From NCBI GenBank assembly GCA_029224185.1, contig CM055198.1:18524419-18588418 (forward strand): 64,000 bases of DNA, written 5' to 3'. The position numbers were made by a program, and so were the translations under genes. Source of the stretch: Karalla daura. Its lineage: Eukaryota > Chordata > Actinopteri > Chaetodontiformes > Leiognathidae. The notes beneath the pieces are model-generated. The model did not search any database. It was not told where the DNA came from and was given only the letters and a program-made list of their open reading frames with translations. Positions 1 through 8,720 of the stretch are shown here, piece by piece. Each line of letters opens with the position of its first letter. Position 1 is the first letter of the stretch.

Positions 1-4
1 ATGA

Positions 5-116
5 ATGTCAGGGTTCATGGCAGTTCCCTGGCAGGACTACATCAGGTTTCAGGAGGCGTTGACAGGTAGCCTCTCTGATCCAACTTCAAAACCCAAGACT
101 TTCCTCGACATGTGGG
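5..116 (+). CDS. possible internal coding exon at the window edge
   Basis: An open frame from position 5 reads through Met-Ala-Val-Pro-Trp-Gln-Asp-Tyr and ends in Phe-Leu-Asp-Met-Trp, directly before GTGAGT, a good splice-donor match (TGG/GTGAGT, donor G at 114 to 116). The 37-residue segment is of mixed composition, unlike the low-complexity frames in the rest of the window. In the same frame a TGA lies at 2-4, so an exon would have to begin after an AG such as that at 10-11. The acceptor tract lies outside the window. I do not recognise the protein. It could equally be a chance frame beside a chance GTGAGT. Confidence 0.2.
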
Positions 117-382
117 TGAGTCTGTGCTCCCCCAGGATCAAGCTTTACTGTAATATTCCCTCTCAAACAAACATGCACCAGAACTGTGAGGCTGGTCTCA
201 TTTATTCTGTTTTAACAGCGGTCAAATATTCAGTCCTCTGAACCACATCTCTGACAGATAAGGGTTTATACTTCTTCTTCGTGGCTTACAAAGCTCAGTC
301 ACACTCTCAAGCTTTTTGTGCTCAACATCATAAAAGTGTCAGTCATTTGTGCACCAGTTGAAACATCCACATTGATTGCAGT
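117..382. other. stretch without a recognised feature
   Basis: If the preceding exon is real, this is the start of its intron. No repeat family, coding frame or RNA was recognised. Confidence 0.5.
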
Positions 383-401
383 AAAAAAAAAAAAAAAAAA
401 A
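383..401 (+). repeat. poly-A homopolymer
   Basis: Nineteen consecutive A. No retroelement body or target-site duplication was recognised upstream, so an insertion tail cannot be claimed. Confidence 0.95.
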
Positions 402-472
402 CCTCTGTCTCTCTGTCTCGCGTGCTCTTTTTGCACCACACCACCTCTGATGTGTGCTTTGCCCCCTAGCGA

Positions 473-762
473 CCATGGCTGTAGACTGTTACCAATGGTG
501 CTGTTGCTACAGTAACAATCTAATGCCACGGTCACCATGGAGACAACGGGAGAAATATGATTGGCCGTGGTTGCGGCTGACGTCCTGGGTGCTTTTGATG
601 ATGTCGGTGATGCAGCCTTCAGTAGTGCCGGGGCTGGGAAACAGAAAAACTTCACACAGTACAGCATCGGTGGCAGATGCAGCATCCGGGAGGAGGATGT
701 GATCTCACACACACAGAGCAGAGGGTTGCCAGACGTCAGTAGCCATGACTGTAGACTGTTAC
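473..762 (+). repeat. direct repeat pair (20-mer, 270 bp apart)
   Basis: Positions 473-492 and 743-762 are the same 20-mer (CCATGnCTGTAGACTGTTAC) with one mismatch. The DNA between the two copies is unique and contains the RFX/CCAAT cluster. The pair could be a small duplication or remnants of an unrecognised repeat. Confidence 0.7.
492..592. promoter_or_regulatory. cluster of RFX X-box-like, CCAAT and CRE-like sites
   Basis: Within 100 bp there are a CCAAT (492-496), an X-box-like near-palindrome GTTGCTACAGTAAC (503-516), a second RFX-like site GTCACCATGGAGACAAC (531-547), an inverted CCAAT as GATTGG (559-564) and a CRE-like TGACGTC (578-584). RFX, NF-Y and CREB-type sites are known to cooperate in MHC class II and ciliary promoters, but the order and spacing here do not match the class II module exactly. 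No exon was recognised next to it. Regulatory activity is inference from motif clustering alone. Confidence 0.3.
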
Positions 763-924
763 TGTACTTTGGAGGAGTTTTAGCAGTAAGCAGTCTAGAG
801 CCAAGGTATTGATGCACTGACTGATGGAACAGAGCTGTGGCACGGGGTTAAATCAGACTGTAAGGAGCAACAAATGCAATTTTTCTACATCATAAAAGAG
901 TCTCTCGCAATTTCATCACACCTG

Positions 925-972
925 AAGCATTTTCTGTTCCTGTACAATGACAATAAAGACTCCTCTACTCCA
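925..972 (+). mobile_element. possible non-LTR retroelement 3' end fragment
   Basis: The segment carries TGTACAATGACAATAAAGAC (941-960) followed by a short CTCTACTC run. Fish non-LTR elements and SINEs often end in CAATGACAATAAAG plus a simple repeat. A similar end is seen at about 48.92 kb in this window. No upstream reverse transcriptase is visible, so only a 5'-truncated tail could be present. A chance AATAAA context cannot be excluded. Confidence 0.35.
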
Positions 973-1351
973 AGGAGATGATGCCCTTTGTCCCATGATT
1001 ACATGTCATGTACAATTACAATACATAAACAAATCTAGGTGTGAAGTATAGAGGAGAAGGAGCTCTGTAGTGTTCTTTATGGCCGCATGGGATATCTGCC
1101 AACTGAGTAAATGAGTAATATCTCTGCGGCATGGCACATTAGCCAAATCAGATCACAGACCATGACATAGTGGCAAACATCGTAGCCCCTTCCTGCTCGC
1201 AGCCCGAGGCTACGTGCGGCCAGACTGCCGGTTACGTAGCTCCCCACTTGTTGTGTTTGTAGTATTGATTTCCATGCCGATTATCTATGAGTCAGACACA
1301 GGATATGAAGCGACGGGTGGATTGGGAGGCTTATGCAAGCTCGACCCTAGG

Positions 1352-1363
1352 GCTGACGTCAGC
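1352..1363. promoter_or_regulatory. palindromic CRE site
   Basis: GCTGACGTCAGC is a perfect 12-bp palindrome containing the full CREB/ATF consensus TGACGTCA. No promoter or exon was identified nearby, so function is unproven. Confidence 0.35.
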
Positions 1364-1575
1364 AGTCAGAAATTTTTTAGTGATCAGAAGTGCTTCATCT
1401 GATGCTTCTCGGGCAACCCATTAGAAAGCGGCGTGCTTTTTAAAGCTGTCGCCATATGAGCTGCTGATGGAAAAAAGTAGAGAGTGAGCACTTTGAAGTC
1501 CAGAAGTTGGTACGAAAGCGTCACCGGAAGTTAACAAAGACCTGGAGTGAGTCATACTTCACTCCCAATGGTCTT

Positions 1576-1625
1576 ACCATTTACAATTAGTCATTCAGCA
1601 AATGCTTTTATCTTCTCACAGTGAA
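1576..1625 (+). repeat. fragment of dispersed repeat (TTTAGC...CTTTTATCC family)
   Basis: ATTTACAATTAGTCATTCAGCAAATGCTTTTATC resembles a very common fish repeat whose core runs from a TTTACATT head through a GCTTTTATCCAAAGCGACTT motif. Only the first ~50 bp are recognisable. Two further members of the family occur in this window, at 1901 and 7405. Confidence 0.45.
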
Positions 1626-1900
1626 GGAAAGAAAAAACATTTAAACTATATCATAGTGTAACAATAAGTACTCTACTTGACTGTATTACTGAAGTATTTC
1701 TATTACAAATGCATCTAAGTGAAGATCAAGTCAAAATGGAAAAATAAGCGTAGGCTCCTGTCTCATGCTGTGACATAGTGTGTGGAGTGTGTGTGTCTCT
1801 CTCCATGGTGCTGATATCCTCCACTGACCGACAAACACTGCTGGCCGACTGCTGCGTGAGCCGTAATTACCGGTGGAGATGCGCCTGGCCTTTTCTGAGA

Positions 1901-2150
1901 TGACATTACGTTACATGTAGTCCTTTATTAGCTGCTTTTATCCGAAGAGACTTAGACAGGTAAGACAGAGGAAAACTGCATCACAAAAGAGACCAGAGTG
2001 GAACAATACGTCTCTACATTTTTTATGAGAGTAAGTGCAGAGTTTAAGCACTAGTTGAGAGGAGATGCTCCCAGAAGAGCTACCGTTTAGAGGTCAGGAA
2101 GTTTGAGACGAAAAGGATCTGAGGACAATGCCTGCCAGATTCTCTAACAT
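1901..2150 (+). repeat. diverged copy of the same dispersed repeat
   Basis: ATTACGTTACATG at the start is followed by TTATTAGCTGCTTTTATCC (1926-1944) and a GAAGAGACTTA block, the diagnostic core of the family. Downstream are the GAGGAGATGCTCCCAGAAGAGCT-type tail (2059 onward), which I also recall from this family. It is more complete than the fragment at 1576. Boundaries are approximate. Confidence 0.55.
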
Positions 2151-2352
2151 TTGAAGATGTATTACAAAGTGTTGCTGCACAGATTGGCAGGACATAAGAG
2201 AATAGAGGCCAGATGTGCAGCTCAGGCTAGATGGACAGCTCCTCCATCAGGAGGATCTTCCAGAAAAAACAGAGCTGGCTACAAACCTTAATACAGCTAA
2301 AAACAGCCACGCTCATTGTCATTCTGGTCCAGTCCCCTACAGGAGGTTCACT

Positions 2353-2365
2353 GGGGGGGGGGGGG
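2353..2365 (+). repeat. G13 homopolymer
   Basis: Thirteen consecutive G, uninterrupted. Confidence 0.9.
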
Positions 2366-2427
2366 ATTCATCAGACCCCAGGGCCTCCCTACCCCCCATT
2401 CCATCTCTACCCCTCTCTCCCTCCTGT

Positions 2428-2464
2428 CACACACACACACACACTCACACTCACACTCACACTG
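2428..2464 (+). repeat. (CA)n / (TCACAC)n microsatellite
   Basis: A CA tract that changes into three TCACAC hexamer units. Confidence 0.95.
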
Positions 2465-2929
2465 GAACAGTGGTCTGCGCTGTGTCTTTAAAGCTCTCTG
2501 ACGGCTGATTGGAAGTTGTCTGCATGTGCGCAGGGATGACGCAAAATTGACTTCATCTGAGGACCGCGTCACGATGTCATCTCAACATTAAACAAAAAGA
2601 AGGGGGGAGAAAGAAAACAGGGGAGAAGATCTCAGCCCGCCTGAGAAATACTAGGTCACTGTATTTGAAGCAGCCTCTCCTCCCCCGAGTCCTCCTCTTA
2701 TACCCTCACACCTGCGCTGCACTCGTCTAGTGAGGCACGCAGGGCATTTATTGTGACACTACGGTCTCTTAGATGTTTTCTCTCTCCTTCCTAGAATAAT
2801 TACATCTGTTAAATGACTAAATGTGAAGGCAATATCCAGAAAAACGTCGTGACTGTGCATGGATGCAGCCTGGTTAACATGCAGTCAGAGCAGCCGACAC
2901 CCTGTAAAGACTCTCTCTCCTTCTTCCCC

Positions 2930-2933
<4 letters not shown>

Positions 2934-2976
<43 letters not shown>
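2934..2976 (+). repeat. (CT)n microsatellite
   Basis: Almost uninterrupted CT dinucleotides ending in a short pyrimidine run. A mirror-repeat polypyrimidine tract of this kind could form triplex DNA. Confidence 0.95.
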
Positions 2977-2980
<4 letters not shown>

Positions 2981-3247
2981 TTCACAGCTGTCACTGCCCA
3001 TGTGCGCCAAAGTGACTCACACTGCAGTAACTTCCAGCCTCTGTAATCTACCGTACATCCGCAAAAAGACGCGCACGAAAAAAATCAAAATATAGATAGT
3101 GAACGAAAGAGTGCGTTTCCTTCTTTCTTTTTTTTACTGCCATTTGACCCACGACACGCGGCGTAATTCATCTCCAAGAGAGACATAGAGAAGAATACTG
3201 TGGAGATGCCGAAACGAAATGTGTTAGAATGAAGAGGAAGAACTTAC

Positions 3248-3480
3248 CTGTCGTCTCTCTTCTCCTCTTCACTTTGCGACTTTGATCAAACTACAGAGAA
3301 AGCGCAGTTTTACCCTTTTCCATCTCCTGAAATTCTAACTTGGTTGTACATTTTCTCTGCTGAGATCTAATCTGAGCACTATCTAAGCTCACAGGAGCCC
3401 GGACTCGGGTTTTATCTCTCAGTTTCTATCTCCCTCTCTCTTTTTCTCTCCGTCTCTGTCTGTGGCTCCGTCATGAAATC
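3248..3480 (-). other. candidate non-coding first exon (5' UTR), minus strand
   Basis: Read on the minus strand, the segment ends in CGACAG followed by GTAAGTT, an essentially ideal splice donor (exon last base complementary to 3248). Its start is set at ~3480 only because a TATAAGAG lies about 25-30 bp upstream. The exon would hold a short upstream frame (Met-Thr-Glu-Pro-Gln..., start codon near 3474, about 20 codons, stop in the exon) and no longer frame, as expected of a 5' UTR. Downstream exons would lie to the left of 3.25 kb or outside the window. I could not identify any. The call rests on two motifs at plausible spacing. Confidence 0.28.
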
Positions 3481-3503
3481 CAGCGGGCTGTCCCGGTGAT
3501 CTG

Positions 3504-3511
3504 CTCTTATA
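3504..3511 (-). promoter_or_regulatory. candidate TATA box, minus strand
   Basis: The minus strand reads TATAAGAG, preceded 20-30 bp upstream by a C-rich Sp/KLF-like CCCTCCCATCCCC. Spacing to the proposed transcription start (~3480) and to the donor at 3248 is that of a compact TATA promoter with a ~230-base first exon. Confidence 0.28.
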
Positions 3512-3770
3512 GACATCCCGTAGTACTAGTAATGGGGATGGGAGGGGACACTCATTCATTCAGAAGCATCACCGACATGGACCATGTACGTGGACTCTTA
3601 CGTCATCGAGGAAATTTAGTCAACAGGAGGACGCTCAGGGTTCCGAGAGGGGAGGAAGGGAGAGAAAAAAAGGAAGAAGGAAGCATGGGGGAGGAAGGAA
3701 GGGAGGGAGATGGGAGCCATCTCTTGGACCTGATTTTAGATGTGATGTCGTGCACTAATCTGTCTCAGAA

Positions 3771-4890
3771 ATGAGGGTAGGAAGCAAGAAATATCACGAT
3801 TTTAAATGGAACATGACTTTTCAAGTCTACTTGTCCATCACAGTGCTTTTATAGAGTCAAGTCACACATTCATCTCTTCACACCCGTTCATTCACACTGG
3901 TGGTAGAGGCTCCCCTACATTGTCTGTCTATTTTAACCATTAACACACTGATGGAACAGAATCAGGTGTGGTTTGGGGTTCGTTAGCTTTCCCAAAGACA
4001 TATCTACACGTGGGTTGCAGCAGGCTAACATCAAATCACCACCTTCTGGTTGAGTGACAACCTCTACACCCCTGAGCCACAGTCACTGCTTCAGAAGTGA
4101 GGGTAGAACATAAGAAATGTTTGTTTAAATGGTCTGGTTCTTATAGGACGTTTCTAGTATTCATTACCAGGCACATTCATTCACATGCATCCATACACTT
4201 CGGCTTAGCCAGCAGCTTGAACTATTCACAGTTTGGGATTCAGTAACTTGCCCAAGGAGACTTTGACATGTTGACTGCACCAGGCTGGGATCGAACCATT
4301 GACATTAGCATCCATTTATAACCACGTTGCTCTAAAGCCACCTTTGAAGTGAGGGAAGCAAGCAAGCAACCCCACAATTGAAATGATCTGGTTCTTATAT
4401 AGTGTTTTTCAAGGCTCCATGACCACTGAGCACTTTTAAAGATAGACATCACATTCAAATAGCATCTATACACTGGTGGCAGTGGCTTAATCTGTATCTT
4501 TAACCATATATGACACAACATCACAGGCAGCTTGGTGTTCACAGAAACATCACCATGTAGGTTGCACTGGCCTGGGATCAAACCACCAACCACTGATTGA
4601 CAAAGTGAGTGTAGGAATTTAAGTGAAATGCAAGTATTGGTTCTATATATTGCTTTTGTGACCTTTGTGACCAAAGTAATATTCTGTTATACACTGGTGG
4701 CAGAGGCTTCGGTACTTGGCTCATCTGCTTAAACCAGAAGTTTTAAGCATTCACATAGCATCAGGGATAGTTCTGGTTTCAGTGTCTTGCCCAGAGATCA
4801 ACATGAAGGCTGTGATCAAACCACCGACCTATTGATGACCTTATTGCCCCTGAGCCACAGTGAGGCTCCTCCTGTGAAGTGAGTGTAGGG
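3771..4890 (+). repeat. head-to-tail array of four diverged ~260-bp dispersed-repeat units
   Basis: The junction motif (A/G)TGAG(G/T)GTAGG(A/G) recurs at 3771, 4097, 4349, 4605 and 4879, giving steps of 326, 252, 256 and 274 bp. Inside the units recurrent blocks keep their order: GATCTGGTTCTTATATAG-type (4133, 4385), CACTGGTGG(T/C)AG(A/T)GGCT (3895, 4471, 4692), CTTGCCCA(A/G) (4248, 4787), a GGGATC(G/A)AACCA block (4287, 4574) and CCTGAGCCACAG (4072, 4849). The unit matches in outline a common teleost interspersed repeat. Arrangement as a tandem array is unusual. The units differ at many positions, so the amplification is old. It has no coding capacity. Confidence 0.85.
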
Positions 4891-5399
4891 AGCGAGAAAT
4901 CTCACTGGAAGAGAGATTTAAAAAGTTTAACTGGGAGATTAGTCACCTGCATCCTCCCTGCTCCCTCCTCCTCCTCCTCTGGCCCTTATTAAACTGTGCG
5001 TAAACGTGTGTGTGTTGTAGATGATCCCTAATTCACTCCGTCCCTTTGAACCTGTGGTGAAGTGCGCGCCCCTCCTCTCCTCATCAGAGGATAATTACGA
5101 GGATCAAAGAGATGGTTGTCATTCCTGGATTATTTCTGGGATGGACCGGGGGAGCTGTGGGACTGCACTGTATCTACACCATCTTCTTGTTAAAGGGCTA
5201 GGACTGCAATGTGGTGCTGGGCTTCTACGGAGATGTGGCGGTTTGTGGGAAAACATGTCTAGGAAATACTGGTTATCAGGAGATGAAATCACCTACACTG
5301 GGCCAAGAATATGAATCACGCTTATAAAACCAATGTCAGTCGGAGGCTCTAAATTGCCCCACGGTGTGAGTGTGAGAGTGAATGCCGCGTGTGTGTGTG

Positions 5400-5549
5400 T
5401 CTTGCTGGTCATGTGTCCATGATGTATTCCATATGTTATGTTCCCTGTTTAAAAGCAGTATGTGGCTTATACCTGCCCAAGATGTATTTCCTTTTCTGGG
5501 ACATTAAAGTTTATCTTATTTTATCTTATCTTATCTTGTCTTGTCTTAT
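5400..5549 (+). mobile_element. retroelement-tail-like insertion inside the repeat
   Basis: The insert ends in CTGGGACATTAAAGTTTATC followed by five to seven TTATC/TTGTC pentamers. An ATTAAAG or AATAAAG end joined to a short tandem repeat is typical of the 3' end of fish non-LTR retroelements. Length is only ~150 bp, so it would be a strongly 5'-truncated copy. No target-site duplication could be fixed by eye. Confidence 0.4.
5511..5549 (+). repeat. (TTATC)n pentanucleotide microsatellite
   Basis: Imperfect TTATC repeats changing to TTGTC near the end. They form the terminal simple repeat of the insertion above. Confidence 0.9.
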
Positions 5550-5632
5550 TCCCTGCCTTTGCCTTATGCGCACTGGAGATAGACAGTAGTCCCCCACAAC
5601 ATGAAGCGGGTTAAGAAAATGCATGGATGGAG

Positions 5633-7404
5633 AGATCTTTGCGAGCAAAACTGCTGCAGTGGCATTTTAAAATTCTGATGTATATGGGAAACAAGCTAAA
5701 TCAAATGTGTATGGATTTCATCTTTGGGCAGACAGCTCGTCAGCAAGACGTCAAAAAAATCCTCTGGAACTCTTCAGAGACATTCACATAAGACGTAGTA
5801 ACTTAACAGTCAAGCTCCAGAGGCTTCAGACAGTAAGTGTCTGTGTGAATAATCAGTCGTTGAGCTTTTAGTTTTTCACTCTGTCCTCAGCACACCTTTC
5901 TCAGTGCCCACATTTCGTCTCCTCGCGGCAAGAAAAGGCACCGGTGTAACTGAATAGTGAGCTACGTCAGTGGCCTTAACAAGAGTTAATGTCTACTCTA
6001 AGAACAACATCTTTGTTGTCTGGATATTTAACATTTTGGAGGGTTTTTTTGTGACTTTGACTGTTTATTTTTGGGTTTGCAAAGATTCATGGTGAACCTC
6101 TCATCAGAAGCCAGTCACCTCCATCTTATTTCTCCAAACCAGCGGTCAAGTGAATGCTTCCTTCACTTCTCTCACATTTCCTAACTGCTGTTTACAGTTT
6201 TCTTTGTCACAAAAGAGCAAGACCGACAAAACACACATACTGTATAATCTGTAAACAGCATTTGAATGACCCACCAAATTGTCCTTATTTCTGTTTTATT
6301 TTTCACAGTTTTTAAATGGGAGGTGAGTGTGTGTGTCTGAGATGGGCTAGCGAACTGTCTATGGTGTAATCCCTCCATTTTATTTATGCTGGAGATTACA
6401 CTGGCTGCAGAAGATCTGCGGACACCAGGTATGTAACAGCCATCGACACATTAACCTAAGTGAAGCTGTTGTCCTCATGTCTATCACTGACCTCTTCCAC
6501 ATTTGCTGTAAAAACGACTTAATATGAAGATACAGGTGTGAACAGTATCTGATTATATAAAAATAATCATGATTTTGCTTTCATGGCATGTTGCTTTTTT
6601 GCGATATCTTCCATTTTCTTTTTTCTGCTCCTCTCACACACCGCTCTCCTTCTCATAGGTGGTGTTCTTGGATTGGCTGCTGCGTGTGAGAGTACAAGTG
6701 AGAAAAACTGCAGCTAACAGAGGAGGGAGGGAGCGACAGTGATGATTCACTTGTTTAGTGTAAGCAGCGAGAGTGACAAGGAGGAGGTAAATATCTACAG
6801 GGGATAAAAAGGAACTGAATAGCGCAGGATGGGCTGATGGACAAACACTGTCTACAGGCTCTTTATCAAAGGACATCACACATTACAAGTGTGAACAGCC
6901 AAGGGTAGCATGTGATTGACAGGAAGTCGATGGGTTCATCATATGGAGCTCTCAAGCTCACACATAATCATGTTAACGGTGTGTCCATGGCAGCTGTCTC
7001 CTCACCTGAGTTAAACGAATTATTTTCTGCTCAAACACAACAAACTCTGCCTCCAAATGTTGGAGTGACTCAGTCCCAAATTGCACATTATGAGCTTCAT
7101 GGATGCTGTGTACTTGCTGTAGAGGTTGTGGCATTCTAATGGACTATATTGAACTCCACTGTCCTGCAATTTGCCCAATTTGACTATAATAACAGCAAAG
7201 ATTGTAGACTTTATGACAGGCTGACGCAGAGCGCTGTCAGCTCCATGGATTTGAGTCCTTAACACATAACACCACCTTAAACCCAAACCTAATCCACAAA
7301 CTACAGTTGGTACTGCTATACACTCTTCCTCCATACATTCATTTTTATTTTATTACAAAAGACTGTCTTTGTGCCACATTATATCTCAGTGTTGTGCCAC
7401 GCAT
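5633..7404. other. unique, AT-leaning DNA without recognised features
   Basis: No long frame, repeat family or microsatellite was recognised. Short T-rich runs occur near 6.05 and 6.6 kb. Confidence 0.6.
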
Positions 7405-7562
7405 CTTACATTACATTGGCTCATTTAGTCGACACTTCTAATCAAAACAACTTACAATGGGGAGCAACTGAGTTGAGGTGACCTGGTCTAGTGCAGCCAC
7501 GGGATGATTTGAATCTGGGACCTTTGTGTTGCATATCTAGTCTAAACCACTAGACCATGACT
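7405..7562 (+). repeat. dispersed repeat (TTTAGC...CTTTTATCC family)
   Basis: TTACATTACATTGGCTCATT (7407-7426) is followed by a TAGTCGACACTTCTAAT block and ACAACTTACAATG, then by a GATTTGAATCTGGGACC block and an ACCACTAGACC end (~7556). This is the usual order of the family: head, GACGCTTTTATCC-like core, and a tRNA-like GAATCTGGGACC tail. Confidence 0.65.
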
Positions 7563-7804
7563 GGAGCCATGACTCACATAGAGGTGAACACTGCTCTCTG
7601 AGATCCTCCATTCAAGGTCCTGAAAGGTCCATCCAGCAGAGCAACAAGAGAAGTCTTTATACACTTTTCATACCACTTAGATCATGCTATCTTAACACAC
7701 AGCAAAAATGGTATAATCTTGCCTGCCCTTCTCCCCAACACATGATCACCCCTAGTTAGGCAAAAAAACTTTGGCAAATTAAGTTATTCTGTAAAATTTG
7801 TATT

Positions 7805-8000
7805 TCTAACCCTGACCCAACCTCAACCCCAACCCTAACCCTTCAACCCGACCCTAACCGTAACCCTTCAACCTAACCTTGACCCACTCCCAAACCTAAT
7901 ACCTCTCTAAACAACTCTGAACCCTAACCCTCTAAACCCTAATGTTAACTATCCTAAACTATAATCCTAAATCCTTCACCCTTAGCCTTAGTCTTATCCC
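7805..8000 (+). repeat. degenerate telomere-like CCCTAA block
   Basis: About 195 bp consisting of (A)CCCTAACC-related words: AACCCTAACC occurs at 7831-7840 and variants such as CCCGACCCTAACCG, ACCTAACC, CTCTAAACCCTAATG follow. Composition becomes less regular toward 8000. It may be an old interstitial telomeric sequence or a satellite that happens to resemble the vertebrate TTAGGG repeat (C-rich strand shown). Confidence 0.75.
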
Positions 8001-8214
8001 TGAACTAATGTCATGAGCAGACCTCTGCGACACAAAGTACGTAAGGCAACGGTGGTTGGACTTTATGGCAATCCTCTTCATAGGTTGCAGTGCTCTCTCT
8101 TTCCACTTTCCCTCTCTCTGTATCAATACCTCAGCTTTGCCAGTGTCTGTGCTTTATTTTCCACAAAATCAAAAGATTTTTTAATATGTAGGACAATTTG
8201 AGTGCAGGGTGTGC

Positions 8215-8345
8215 GGTAGCTCTAATGACTGAGTTTCCAATCTGCCTCGCCGTAATGACTGAATCTCAGCGCAGAAACGCTGACTTTTAGGATGACGCCA
8301 TGGGTCTTTACGTCATATTTTTTTAAACCAGGTCAGGATTTAAAG
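8215..8345. promoter_or_regulatory. unique block with repeated TAATGACTGA motif
   Basis: TAATGACTGA occurs at 8223-8232 and 8253-8262, 30 bp apart. AP-1/homeodomain-like TAATGACT and CRE-like TTACGTCA (8309 region) follow. The block lacks simple repeats. Conservation is not testable here. Confidence 0.25.
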
Positions 8346-8559
8346 ATTCACTGACGTAACTGTGTGCAGAAAGTCATACATTTACCACCTCAGTCTCTTT
8401 TCCAAAAGTATTTCTCTCATATTATAGCTTGCATTTTACTGTAACCCTTTCAGCTGTTTAGTGAATGAGATTTAGATCTAGACTAATGATTTAATGATAT
8501 CAATAATTAAAGCAAACGTTCCCCTACGCCACCACTGCAACTGCACATCCACACACTCA

Positions 8560-8720
8560 TTATTTCCCAGAGCGCAATTCTCTCTACAAGGTCCAAAAAG
8601 TCATCTCAACGAGAAGAGACCTGAGAGTGTGACGAGTTATACAAGCTAATGAGCGGCACATTAATAAGTCATCCAGAATCAAAGGTAGCATTGGTTTGTT
8701 CTCTTACTCACACAAATATC
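8560..8720. promoter_or_regulatory. conserved-element-like unique block
   Basis: Balanced composition with homeodomain-like AGCTAATGAG (8644-8653) and ACATTAATAAGTCATCC (8659-8675), no low complexity and no open frame. It resembles vertebrate conserved non-coding elements in texture only. Confidence 0.25.

Larger units (their letters stand above)
5349..5632 (-). repeat. copy of main dispersed repeat family, split by an insertion
   Basis: On the plus strand the sequence begins with CTAAATTGCCCCACGGTGTG and a GTGTGAGAGTGAATG block (5349-5385) and ends with CCCTGCCTTTGCC...GAAGCGGGTTAAGAAAATGC and ATGGATGG (5551-5632). These are the two parts of one minus-oriented copy of the family seen on the plus strand at 11978, 51520, 55923 and 62752. 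The two parts are separated by about 150 bp of unrelated sequence. Confidence 0.65.

Noticed and set aside
299..817. 172-codon minus frame
   Set aside because: It includes a Phe run from the poly-A tract and crosses the repeated 20-mers and RFX-like sites; no domain.
4240..4674. 144-codon minus frame
   Set aside because: It lies wholly inside the four-unit repeat array.
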